Source of the DNA: an uncultured Ectothiorhodospiraceae bacterium
GTDB taxonomy: Bacteria > Pseudomonadota > Gammaproteobacteria > UBA9214
Reading direction: 5' to 3'
DNA: 16,961 nucleotides
Assembly (NCBI GenBank): GCA_947258945.1
Contig: CAMYKJ010000003.1
Location: 1-16,961, forward strand
The notes under the pieces are model-generated. The model did not search any database and was not told where the DNA came from. It saw only the letters and a list, made by a program, of their open reading frames with translations. A program made the position numbers and the translations under genes. Positions 5,812 to 12,928 of this stretch are shown piece after piece; positions within the stretch are counted from its first letter, which is position 1; every line of letters starts with the position of its first letter.

Positions 5812-7005
5812 ATGAAATATTCTCAGCCATGGCTGCTGGCCGCGGTAGTGCTGGCAGGCTGTAGTGCGGAGAATAACCCGCAGGCGGAAGATGCCATGCC
5901 GCCACCGCAGCAGGTCACTGCCATCACGCTGGCACCGCGTGATTTACCGGCGCGCTTTGAGTATGTCGGTCGGCTGGCGGCCTCGCGCGAGATCGAGATA
6001 CGCCCGCGTGTGTCCGGACTGATTGAACAGCGGCTGTTCGAGGAGGGCAGCCAGGTCGAGGCCGGCGCGGTACTGTTCCACATTGATGCCGCCCCGTTTG
6101 CGGCCGGCAAGCGCGAGGCGAGTGCAAGGCTGGCCGAGGCCCGGGCCTCGCTGGCGCAGGCCCAGCGCGAGGTGAAGCGTCTTGCGCCGCTGGCCGAGAG
6201 AAAAACCGTCAGTCAGCGCGACCTGGATGATGCGCGCTCCAGCCGTGACCGCGCCCGCGCGGAGGTCGAGGCCGCCGAGGCGGAGGTGACGCAGGCCGGC
6301 CTGGAGCTCGGCTATACCGACGTGGTCGCACCGATTGCCGGGCGTATGGGCCGTGCACTGGAAGTCGAGGGCGCTCTGGTCTCGCAGACCTCCGGACCGC
6401 TGGCACGCATGGCGCAAACCGATCCGCTGTATGTGCAGTTCTCCATTTCGCAAAACGAGCGCCTGGCCATGGACAGTCAACGGGCGGCCGGCCGCCTGGT
6501 CATGCCGGCGGCGAATGCGATACAGGTCGAGGTCCTGCTGGCGGATGACACGCCCTCTGCACATACCGGGCTGGTCGATTTCACCGACTACCGCACCGAT
6601 GCAAACACCGGGGCCTTTGCCATGCGCGCGACACTGCCGAATCCGGACAGCCTGCTCAGCCCCGGACAGTTCGTGCGGGTTCGCATCCTGGGCGGGGTGC
6701 TGCCCGGTGCACTCGCCGTTCCGCAACGTGCGTTACTGGAAGACACCAATGGCAAGTTCGTCTACGTGGCGGAAGCGGGCGAGAACGGCATGACCGTCGC
6801 GAACTCGCGGCCGGTCGAGGTCGGGGAATGGCTTGAGACCGATGGCCCGGAAGGCATCGAAAAGCTGTGGGTGATTGCGAACGGGCTGGCCGCCGGCGAC
6901 CGTGTGATTGTCGACGGGACGGCACGGATCTTCTATCCCGGCATGCCGGTGTCGACCGCAGCGAGCGAGCCGGCTGACAGCGCGGCGCCTGCCGGCGGGC
7001 CATGA
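5812..7005 (+). CDS. RND efflux periplasmic adaptor lipoprotein (AcrA/MexA family)
   Basis: The 397-residue protein is the membrane fusion subunit of a tripartite RND pump, linking the inner-membrane pump to an outer-membrane channel. It has a lipoprotein signal with lipobox LAGC, so it should be anchored in the inner membrane by a lipidated Cys18. The order of domains is typical: first lipoyl half (REIEIRPRVSGLIEQRLFEE), a helical hairpin rich in Ala/Glu/Arg about residues 85-165, second lipoyl half (LGYTDVVAPIAGRMG), beta-barrel (LVDFTDYRTDANTGAFAMRA) and membrane-proximal domain. ATG 5812 gives a compact lipoprotein signal but has no clear ribosome binding site. In-frame TTG 5782 has AGGGAGA 8 bases upstream and would add 10 residues, so the start is uncertain. 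It overlaps the pump gene by 4 bases. No outer-membrane channel gene or regulator is present. Confidence 0.93.
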   Translation: MKYSQPWLLAAVVLAGCSAENNPQAEDAMPPPQQVTAITLAPRDLPARFEYVGRLAASREIEIRPRVSGLIEQRLFEEGSQVEAGAVLFHIDAAPFAAGKREASARLAEARASLAQAQREVKRLAPLAERKTVSQRDLDDARSSRDRARAEVEAAEAEVTQAGLELGYTDVVAPIAGRMGRALEVEGALVSQTSGPLARMAQTDPLYVQFSISQNERLAMDSQRAAGRLVMPAANAIQVEVLLADDTPSAHTGLVDFTDYRTDANTGAFAMRATLPNPDSLLSPGQFVRVRILGGVLPGALAVPQRALLEDTNGKFVYVAEAGENGMTVANSRPVEVGEWLETDGPEGIEKLWVIANGLAAGDRVIVDGTARIFYPGMPVSTAASEPADSAAPAGGP

Positions 7006-10000
7006 TCGTTTCGCGGTTCTTCATCGACCGGCCGATCTTCGCGGCGGTCATCTCCATTTTCCTGGTGCTCGCCGGCCTGCTGGCCATGCGTGTGCTGCCG
7101 ATCGCGCAGTATCCGGAGATCGCTCCGCCGGTCGTCACCGTGCGTGCCGTTTACCCGGGGGCATCGGCGGAAACCCTCGAACAGACCGTCGCGGCGCCGA
7201 TCGAGAATGCCATCAACGGCGTGGAAGATCTCATGTACATGAGTTCGACCTCGGCCTCGAGCGGCCTGCTGGAAATCCAGGTCACCTTCGAGATCGGTAC
7301 CGATGTCGACCAGGCGGCGCTTAACGTCAACAACCGCGTCAAGCAGGCCGAACCGCGCCTGCCCGAAGAGGTGCGGCGCCAGGGCGTGGTAGTGGAGAAG
7401 GGCTCCTCGGCGTTTCTGCAGGTGCTCGCCTTTATCTCGCCGGACGGACGCTACGATGATATCGAAACCAGTAACTACGTCACGCTCAATGTACTCGACC
7501 GCCTGAAGCGCATACCCGGCACCACCAATGTGCAGATATTCGGCGCGAAGGACTACGCCATGCGTATATGGCTGCGGCCTGACCGGATGGCGGAACTGGG
7601 CGTAACCGTCGACGAGATTGTCAGCGCCATTCGTGAGCAGAATGCACAGTTTGCCGCCGGCAAGATTGGCCAGCCGCCGATCGGTGACGGCCAGGAGCTG
7701 GTCTACACCATCAACGCCAGGGGTCGCCTGTCGAGTGCCGCGGAATTCGGTGACATCATTATCCGTACCGGCGAGGATGCTTCGCTGCTGCGCCTGAAGG
7801 ACATTGCGCGCATCGAGCTGGGTTCGAAGGACTATGATTTTACCGGCCTGTACAACGGCAAGCCCGCCACGCTGGTCGGTATCTTCCTGGAGCCCGGCGC
7901 CAATGCCCTTGCCGTGGGTGACGAGGTCAAGGCGACCGTGGCAGGGCTGGCCGGTGACTTCCCGGAAGGGCTGGACTACCGCATACCGTACGACACGACC
8001 CGTTTCGTCGAGGTCTCGATCCGGGAGGTGCTGAAGACGCTGGCGGAGGCGATCCTGCTGGTGGTGCTGGTGGTGTATGTGTTCTTGCAGAACTGGCGCG
8101 CGACGCTGATACCGGTCATCGCCGTGCCGGTCTCGTTGCTCGGTACCTTCGTTGGCCTGCACCTGCTGGGCTATACCATCAACACCCTGACCCTGTTCGG
8201 CATGGTGCTGTCTATCGGCATAGTGGTCGACGATGCGATCGTGGTGCTGGAGAACATCGAGCGCATCATGCACGAACAGCAGAAGGAGGCGCGCGAGGCA
8301 GCCTTGCAGGCCATGCGCGAGGTGACCGGCCCGGTCATCGCGATCGTGCTGGTGTTGTGTGCCGTGTTTATTCCGATCGCCTTTCTCGGCGGGCTGACCG
8401 GCGAACTGTATCGCCAGTTTGCCGTTACCATTGCGATTGCGGTCATCCTTTCCGGTTTTGTCGCGCTGACGCTGACGCCTGCGCTGTCGGTGATTATTCT
8501 CCGTGGACAGGCGCGCCAGCCGGGCCGGTTCTTCAACGCCTTTAATGCCGGTTTTGCGCGCATAACCGGCCATTACCTTGGCGGAGTCGGCTTTCTGCTG
8601 CGGCGCACCGGCCTGGGTGTCATGCTGTATCTGCTGATGGTGGTGGCCGCGGTGTGGTTGTGGCAGATCACGCCGGGTGCACTGGTGCCGGATGAGGACC
8701 AGGGCTATTACATCGGCGCGGCGTTTCTTCCCGATGGATCCAGTCTTGCTCGCACCGAGGCGGTGACACAGCGCGTCATAGATATCATGCGTGCCGACCC
8801 GGATGCCGAGCACGTGGTGGCCTTCGCCGGTATGGACTTTCTCGGCGGCGGATTTCGCAACAGTGCCGCCACGATTTTTGTCGCTGCACGGCACTGGGAC
8901 GAGCGTGAACGCTCGATCAGCGACATGGTTGACGAGCTGATGATGAAGTCTGCCGGTATCAAGGAAGCCATGGTGATTGCATTCGGGCCGCCGCCGATCT
9001 TCGGTCTCGGCAACGCCGGCGGTTTCGAGTTGTACCTGCAAAACCGCGGTACCGGCGGCCCGAAGGCATTGGCCGCAGCGAGTGAGCAGTTACTGGATGC
9101 ACTGCGACAGGATGAACGGATTGAACAGCCGCTGTCGCTGTGGCGATCGCGTGTACCACAGCTCTATGTCGATGTTGACCGTGATCGTGCCAAGCTGCTG
9201 GATGTCGATATCGATAGCCTGTTCACCACCATATCGGCGACGCTGGGCACCTACTATGTCAACGACTTCAATAAATTCGGACGCACATGGCAGGTGCAGA
9301 TGTCGGCCGAGCCGCAGTACCGCGCCAGTCCACAGGACATCGGTGCCCTGTTCGTGCCCGCCCGTGATGGCACCCAGGTGCCCCTGTCCGCGCTCGCACA
9401 GGTCAGGCACACGTCGGGACCGGAAACGCTGGACCGCTACAACAACCTGCAGGCCGTCAAGATCTTCGGCAGTGCGGCAGGGGGCGTCAGCTCGGGCCAG
9501 GCGCTCGCGATCGTCGAAGAGATTGCCGATAAAACGCTGCCGCGCACTTTCAGCTATGAGTGGACATCGGCTTCCTACCAGGAGAAGCGCTCCGGCGGCA
9601 CCTCCAATATTGCGCTGAGCCTGGCGGTGGTCATGGTGTTCCTGATTCTTGCTGCGCAGTACGAGCGCTGGTCTTTGCCCTTTGCCGTACTGCTGGCACT
9701 GCCGTTCGGCACCTTCGGTGCGCTGGCCGCCGTGTGGCTGCGCGATCTGAACAACGATGTCTATTTCCAGATCGGCCTGGTGACCCTGCTGGGGCTTGCC
9801 GCGAAGAACGCCATCCTGATTGTCGAGTATGCCCTCTATAAAAAGGAGGAAGGACTGTCGGCGGCCGAGGCGGCACTGGAGGCGGCACGCCTGCGCTTCC
9901 GTCCGATCCTGATGACGTCACTGGCATTTATCCTGGGCGTGTTACCCCTGGCCGTCTCGACAGGTGCCGGTGCCGGTGCGCGTCATGCCGTCGGCACCGG

Positions 10001-10124
10001 CGTGGTCGGCGGCATGCTGGCCGCGACTTTCCTGGCGATCTTCTTTATTCCCCTGTTCTATCGACTCGTCACCTCTCGCACGGAGTACAAATACAAAAAA
10101 ATCAATGGTGCCAGACTCGATTGA
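7002..10124 (+). CDS. RND efflux pump, HAE1 family (AcrB/MexB type)
   Basis: The 1040-residue protein is the proton-driven inner-membrane pump of a drug or solute efflux system. It starts with the family signature SRFFIDRPIFA and has the usual two halves, each with one helix, a large periplasmic domain and five more helices. D410/D411 in GIVVDDAIVVLENIERI and K935 in GLAAKNAILIVEYA correspond to the proton-relay residues D407, D408 and K940 of AcrB. The length is normal. ATGA at 7002-7005 couples its translation to the adaptor gene. The last residues are odd: after FYRLVTSRTEYKYKK the codons and the TGA stop lie inside a family D repeat (10103-10127), so the natural C-terminus seems to have been replaced by INGARLD. 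The C-terminal tail of such pumps is variable, so function is probably kept. The substrate cannot be told from sequence. Confidence 0.95.
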   Translation: MIVSRFFIDRPIFAAVISIFLVLAGLLAMRVLPIAQYPEIAPPVVTVRAVYPGASAETLEQTVAAPIENAINGVEDLMYMSSTSASSGLLEIQVTFEIGTDVDQAALNVNNRVKQAEPRLPEEVRRQGVVVEKGSSAFLQVLAFISPDGRYDDIETSNYVTLNVLDRLKRIPGTTNVQIFGAKDYAMRIWLRPDRMAELGVTVDEIVSAIREQNAQFAAGKIGQPPIGDGQELVYTINARGRLSSAAEFGDIIIRTGEDASLLRLKDIARIELGSKDYDFTGLYNGKPATLVGIFLEPGANALAVGDEVKATVAGLAGDFPEGLDYRIPYDTTRFVEVSIREVLKTLAEAILLVVLVVYVFLQNWRATLIPVIAVPVSLLGTFVGLHLLGYTINTLTLFGMVLSIGIVVDDAIVVLENIERIMHEQQKEAREAALQAMREVTGPVIAIVLVLCAVFIPIAFLGGLTGELYRQFAVTIAIAVILSGFVALTLTPALSVIILRGQARQPGRFFNAFNAGFARITGHYLGGVGFLLRRTGLGVMLYLLMVVAAVWLWQITPGALVPDEDQGYYIGAAFLPDGSSLARTEAVTQRVIDIMRADPDAEHVVAFAGMDFLGGGFRNSAATIFVAARHWDERERSISDMVDELMMKSAGIKEAMVIAFGPPPIFGLGNAGGFELYLQNRGTGGPKALAAASEQLLDALRQDERIEQPLSLWRSRVPQLYVDVDRDRAKLLDVDIDSLFTTISATLGTYYVNDFNKFGRTWQVQMSAEPQYRASPQDIGALFVPARDGTQVPLSALAQVRHTSGPETLDRYNNLQAVKIFGSAAGGVSSGQALAIVEEIADKTLPRTFSYEWTSASYQEKRSGGTSNIALSLAVVMVFLILAAQYERWSLPFAVLLALPFGTFGALAAVWLRDLNNDVYFQIGLVTLLGLAAKNAILIVEYALYKKEEGLSAAEAALEAARLRFRPILMTSLAFILGVLPLAVSTGAGAGARHAVGTGVVGGMLAATFLAIFFIPLFYRLVTSRTEYKYKKINGARLD

Positions 10125-10127
10125 TCC
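10103..10127. repeat. Family D repeat overlapping two gene ends
   Basis: The 25 bases match the reverse complement of the family D copy at 11784-11808 at 22 positions. The element contains the pump's TGA stop (10122-10124), and its last base coincides with the final base of the convergent SelO gene's stop codon. Only 2 bases separate the two coding regions. Confidence 0.8.
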
Positions 10128-11605
10128 TACGTCCCGCAAAAGGTCTGGTGAACGACCTCGTCCGGTTCGGGCGGTTGCATATACGCATCTTTCTGTGCCT
10201 GTCGCTCGTAAGGGTTTTGCAGCACCGCGTGCAGGTCATGGAACACCGAATAATCTGCATGATCCTCCGCCGCGCGGATGGCCGCTTCTATCTGGTGGTT
10301 TCGGGGAATATAGACAGGATTGACCGCCTGCATCCGCGCCTGGCGGGCTTCATCGTCACTGCCCTCCCGGCGCAGGCGCGCGCGCCATTGCGCTATCCAG
10401 TGATCGAATGGTTCGGGTTCGCTGAACAGGGCACGTGCATTGATGTCACGGTCCGTTGATTCGATAGACAGCCCCGACAGAAAGTGAAACGTCAGCGTGA
10501 AATCTGCATGGTTCACGGCCATCACTTCAAACAGTTCATCGATCAGCGCCTTGTCCTCATCGAGGCGGGTCTCAAGGCCGGTCTTTTGCCGCATCCCGTC
10601 GAGCCAGTAACCCTCGTACAGCCGTGCAAAGTTGCTCAATGCCGCTTTTGCAGCCTCAACAGCGGCCCCGGTGTTATCTGCCAGCAAGGGCAGGAGGGAT
10701 TCCGCGAGGCGTGTCAGATTCCACAATCCGATCGAGGGCTGCTTGTTGTAGGCGTAGCGTCCGTGTTGATCGATCGAGCTGTACACCTGGTCATGTGCGT
10801 AATGATCCATGAACGCGCACGGGCCGTAGTCGATGGTTTCGCCGGCTATCGACATGTTGTCGGTGTTCATCACGCCGTGGATGAAACCGAACTGCATCCA
10901 CTGTGCGATCAGCGCCGCCTGCCGGTCGATCATCGCCTCAAACCAGGCGAGATATCGCTGTGGTGCATCGCAACACGCCGGATATTCGTGTTCGATGACG
11001 TAATCGGCCAGTTTTGTGACGGCATCCAGGTCGCCTCGCGACGAAAAATACTCGAAGGTGCCGACACGCACGAAGCTGGTGGCGATACGGGTAATCACCC
11101 CGCCGGGCAATAATTGTTCCCTGGCAACCGCTTCGCCCGTCGTGACTGCGGCCAGTGCGCGTGTCGTCGGCACGCCCAGCTTCGCCATGGCCTCGCTGAC
11201 CAGGTATTCGCGCAGCACCGGCCCCAGGGCGGAACGCCCGTCACCGCCGCGCGAAAAGACCGTGCGCCCGGAGCCTTTCAGGTGGATGTCAAATTGAGCG
11301 CCGTCAGGGCCGGCAAGCTGGCCCAGCAGGAGGGCACGGCCATCACCGAGCTGCGGATTGAAATGACCGAATTGATGACCCGCATAGGCCATCGCCAGGG
11401 GTGCGGCGCCGTCCGGGACACGGTTGCCGGCAAAGATGGCCGTACCCTCGGGTGAGTTCAGGCAGGTGTCTGACAGCCCGAGTTCATCGCCCAGTACATG
11501 ATTGAAAAGAATCAGCGCCGGCTCCGGAACGGGCGCGGGTGTGGTCCTGGCGTAGAAGTCCTTGCCCAGGTTCACGTAACGGTTGCTGAAGGGTATCGGT
11601 TTCAA
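10127..11605 (-). CDS. selO: SelO/YdiU family protein adenylyltransferase
   Basis: The 492-residue protein belongs to the SelO (YdiU) pseudokinase family, which transfers AMP from ATP to protein side chains and is linked to redox stress. Family motifs are clear: AYAGHQFGHFNPQLGDGRA, HLKGSGRTVFSRGGDGRSAL with candidate ATP-binding K110, the catalytic-loop-like FIHGVMNTDNMSI (D249, N250) and the DFG-like IDYGPCAFMD (D259). The C-terminus TFCGT keeps the redox-type Cys found at the end of many bacterial members in place of selenocysteine, so the protein is complete. The start is TTG 11605, placed so that the N-terminus matches the family; no ATG in this frame fits, and the ribosome binding site is weak. 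The gene converges on the efflux pump gene, with only 2 bases between them. Confidence 0.95.
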   Translation of the reverse strand: MKPIPFSNRYVNLGKDFYARTTPAPVPEPALILFNHVLGDELGLSDTCLNSPEGTAIFAGNRVPDGAAPLAMAYAGHQFGHFNPQLGDGRALLLGQLAGPDGAQFDIHLKGSGRTVFSRGGDGRSALGPVLREYLVSEAMAKLGVPTTRALAAVTTGEAVAREQLLPGGVITRIATSFVRVGTFEYFSSRGDLDAVTKLADYVIEHEYPACCDAPQRYLAWFEAMIDRQAALIAQWMQFGFIHGVMNTDNMSIAGETIDYGPCAFMDHYAHDQVYSSIDQHGRYAYNKQPSIGLWNLTRLAESLLPLLADNTGAAVEAAKAALSNFARLYEGYWLDGMRQKTGLETRLDEDKALIDELFEVMAVNHADFTLTFHFLSGLSIESTDRDINARALFSEPEPFDHWIAQWRARLRREGSDDEARQARMQAVNPVYIPRNHQIEAAIRAAEDHADYSVFHDLHAVLQNPYERQAQKDAYMQPPEPDEVVHQTFCGT

Positions 11606-11684
11606 TGGCTGCGCCTGGCTTGCATGAATTCCGGATGTCTGTGTTTAATTATTTTCACTGTAACAGGTCATTGTAGTCAGTATT

Positions 11685-11745
11685 AAATGGGGCCAGATTC
11701 CGGTATTACTACCCCAAATCAATAGGGCCAGACCCCCTTGATTTC
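11685..11745. repeat. Family B-like repeat followed by a degenerate GGGCCAGACC copy
   Basis: AATGGGGCCAGATTCCGGTATT (about 11686-11707) has the family B head and core, with AAT/ATT arms pairing. A second head, AATAGGGCCAGACCCCCTTG, follows from about 11722. The 215-base gap 11606-11820 between divergent genes otherwise holds only the family D copy at 11784-11808. Confidence 0.6.
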
Positions 11746-11783
11746 ACATTGATTTCACACGATTGATATGATGTTATTCTGTC

Positions 11784-11808
11784 GAATCAATCGAGTCTGA
11801 CCCCATTG
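11784..11808. repeat. Family D repeat
   Basis: GAATCAATCGAGTCTGACCC followed by CATTG. AATCAAT is the inverse of ATTGATT seen at the other end of other family D copies. It ends 12 bases before the start codon at 11821, close enough to affect translation initiation of that gene. Confidence 0.75.
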
Positions 11809-11820
11809 TGCATTGGAGAA

Positions 11821-12165
11821 ATGGATACGACCACTGAAAACATCCTTGTTGTGGTTGCCGCACTGCCAGGCTTGTACGGGGTTGTCTGCTGGATCCGCCG
11901 CAGCTTCAATGCTCATAAGGCGGCAGGATGGGCAAGGGGAAACCATCCAGAAGAATGGAATAACCTCCATTGGCTTGCTAAACGAAATACTTGGGCAGGC
12001 GTTGAGGTCCTGATCACGAAGGGCCTAATCTCGGGGCCCGAGGTGGAGGAATACCGCGCGCGCGATGAATATCTGGAAAAGGGAACCTGGGTCGGACTAT
12101 TTATATCAGCCGTACTGCTGCTTGTCATCCTTGTGCTGAAATATGTTGGGTCTCTTCCCGGCTGA
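11821..12165 (+). CDS. Small two-helix membrane protein, paralogue of the next gene
   Basis: The 114-residue protein has an N-terminal membrane helix (about residues 7-24), a charged middle of some 65 residues and a C-terminal helix (about residues 90-109). I do not recognise the family with certainty. The layout resembles UspB-type stress proteins, which is only a weak analogy. It aligns without gaps over its first 53 residues to the protein encoded at 12365-12715, sharing M1, C23, I25, R26, S28, A31, W37, P43, W46, L49 and A53 among others. ATG 11821 is supported by that alignment. GGAGAA immediately precedes it, which is unusually close for a ribosome binding site. In-frame TTG 11806 would start inside the family D repeat. 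Confidence 0.7.
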   Translation: MDTTTENILVVVAALPGLYGVVCWIRRSFNAHKAAGWARGNHPEEWNNLHWLAKRNTWAGVEVLITKGLISGPEVEEYRARDEYLEKGTWVGLFISAVLLLVILVLKYVGSLPG

Positions 12166-12194
12166 ATGCCTAACAATGTTTTGCAGCGCAACGC

Positions 12195-12219
12195 AATAAA
12201 AAGGGCCGGATATATATTC
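12195..12219. repeat. Family E repeat, single arm
   Basis: The sequence AATAAAAAGGGCCGGATATA followed by TATTC matches 12721-12745 (AATAAAAGGGGCCGGATACA then TTTTC) with few changes. It follows the stop codon at 12165 by about 30 bases. Confidence 0.65.
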
Positions 12220-12246
12220 AGTCTTGAGCATCCCTGAAAAGCAATA

Positions 12247-12336
12247 AGGGGAACAGATCTTGTGACAATAAAAAAGGGTGGATCAATTATCCACGGGATG
12301 TGATGGTTAGCTGTCAAATAATTCTGTCACCCCTGT
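12247..12336. repeat. Diverged family A-like inverted repeat
   Basis: The left side reads AGGGGAACAGATCTTGTGACA with breaks, and the right side's complement reads ACAGGGGTGACAGAATTATT. A perfect inner hairpin, GTGGAT-caatt-ATCCAC, lies at 12278-12294. The element fills most of the gap between the two paralogous genes and runs over the GTG at 12335. Confidence 0.55.
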
Positions 12337-12364
12337 GCCCTGTAACGGGAATAATAGTGAGTCA

Positions 12365-12715
12365 GTGACAAGTCCCGGGATAAAAATTCTGCTTGTACTG
12401 GCTGGCGTTTCCATCGTCTATGCCTTTGTGTGCCAGATCCGGCTGTCACGAAAAGCCAGCCGGATTTCCAGCTGGCTGCAGAAAGAGCGCCCCGGGCTCT
12501 GGTCAGAATTGAATATCGTCGCAAGAAGCTGGCATGGCGGTCATCCTGCCCTGAAGATACTCCATCGCAGGAATGTTGTCGGTCTGCCAAGGTTTGATAG
12601 GGAATATATGCAGTTACGTGCAATCGAGCGGAAGTTATTCTGGGGTGTCGGAACAGGTGTGGTGTGCTTTGGCGCACTCATTGCAGGTTTCATTTTTCTG
12701 GACTGGCATTGGTGA
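12365..12715 (+). CDS. Small two-helix membrane protein, paralogue of the previous gene
   Basis: The 116-residue protein has an N-terminal helix (about residues 6-22), a basic middle with WLQKERPGLWSELNIVARSW, and a C-terminal helix (about residues 93-112). I chose GTG 12365 because it gives the same 22-residue distance from start to the shared Cys as the paralogue at 11821. The longer frame from GTG 12335 would start inside a repeat. A ribosome binding site is not obvious for either. The pair probably arose by tandem duplication followed by strong divergence, with a repeat now between them. Function unknown; a UspB-like membrane stress protein is one weak possibility. Confidence 0.65.
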   Translation: MTSPGIKILLVLAGVSIVYAFVCQIRLSRKASRISSWLQKERPGLWSELNIVARSWHGGHPALKILHRRNVVGLPRFDREYMQLRAIERKLFWGVGTGVVCFGALIAGFIFLDWHW

Positions 12716-12720
12716 TTATG

Positions 12721-12806
12721 AATAAAAGGGGCCGGATACATTTTCTGGTTGAATAATGTATCCGGCCCCTTTAATCACACAGCCTCTTTAATCACAGGCC
12801 CCTTTT
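12721..12806. repeat. Family E inverted repeat with partial second copy
   Basis: AAAGGGGCCGGATACATT at 12725-12742 and its exact complement at 12755-12772 form a perfect 18-base stem with a 12-base loop. A shorter copy of the right end, CTTTAATCACA...GGCCCCTTTT, follows to about 12806, again an outward duplication of the arm. It starts 5 bases after the stop at 12715 and is a strong candidate terminator. Confidence 0.9.
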
Positions 12807-12928
12807 ATACTTTATTCAAGACTCTCCCGTGATGGCCGAAACAAGGCAATCAAGGGTCGTTGCGCATTCTCTGCCTTGCATTCGGTCATGGCAGGTATAG
12901 AGCAAGACTTGTGTAGCAGGGTTGGTCT

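Noticed and set aside
6933..9041. A 702-codon open frame on the minus strand
   Set aside because: It lies wholly opposite the efflux adaptor and pump genes, whose protein families are unmistakable. Its composition (rich in His, Gln, Arg and Asp) is what GC-rich antisense of such genes gives.
11821..12715. Two small adjacent genes considered as a toxin-antitoxin pair
   Set aside because: The two proteins are paralogues of each other with two membrane helices each, are separated by about 200 bases with a repeat, and show no toxin or antitoxin motif.
12876..12901. Possible promoter TTGCAT...TATAGA before the FimX-like gene
   Set aside because: The spacing between the two boxes is only 14 bases, too short for a sigma-70 promoter, and neither box is close to consensus.
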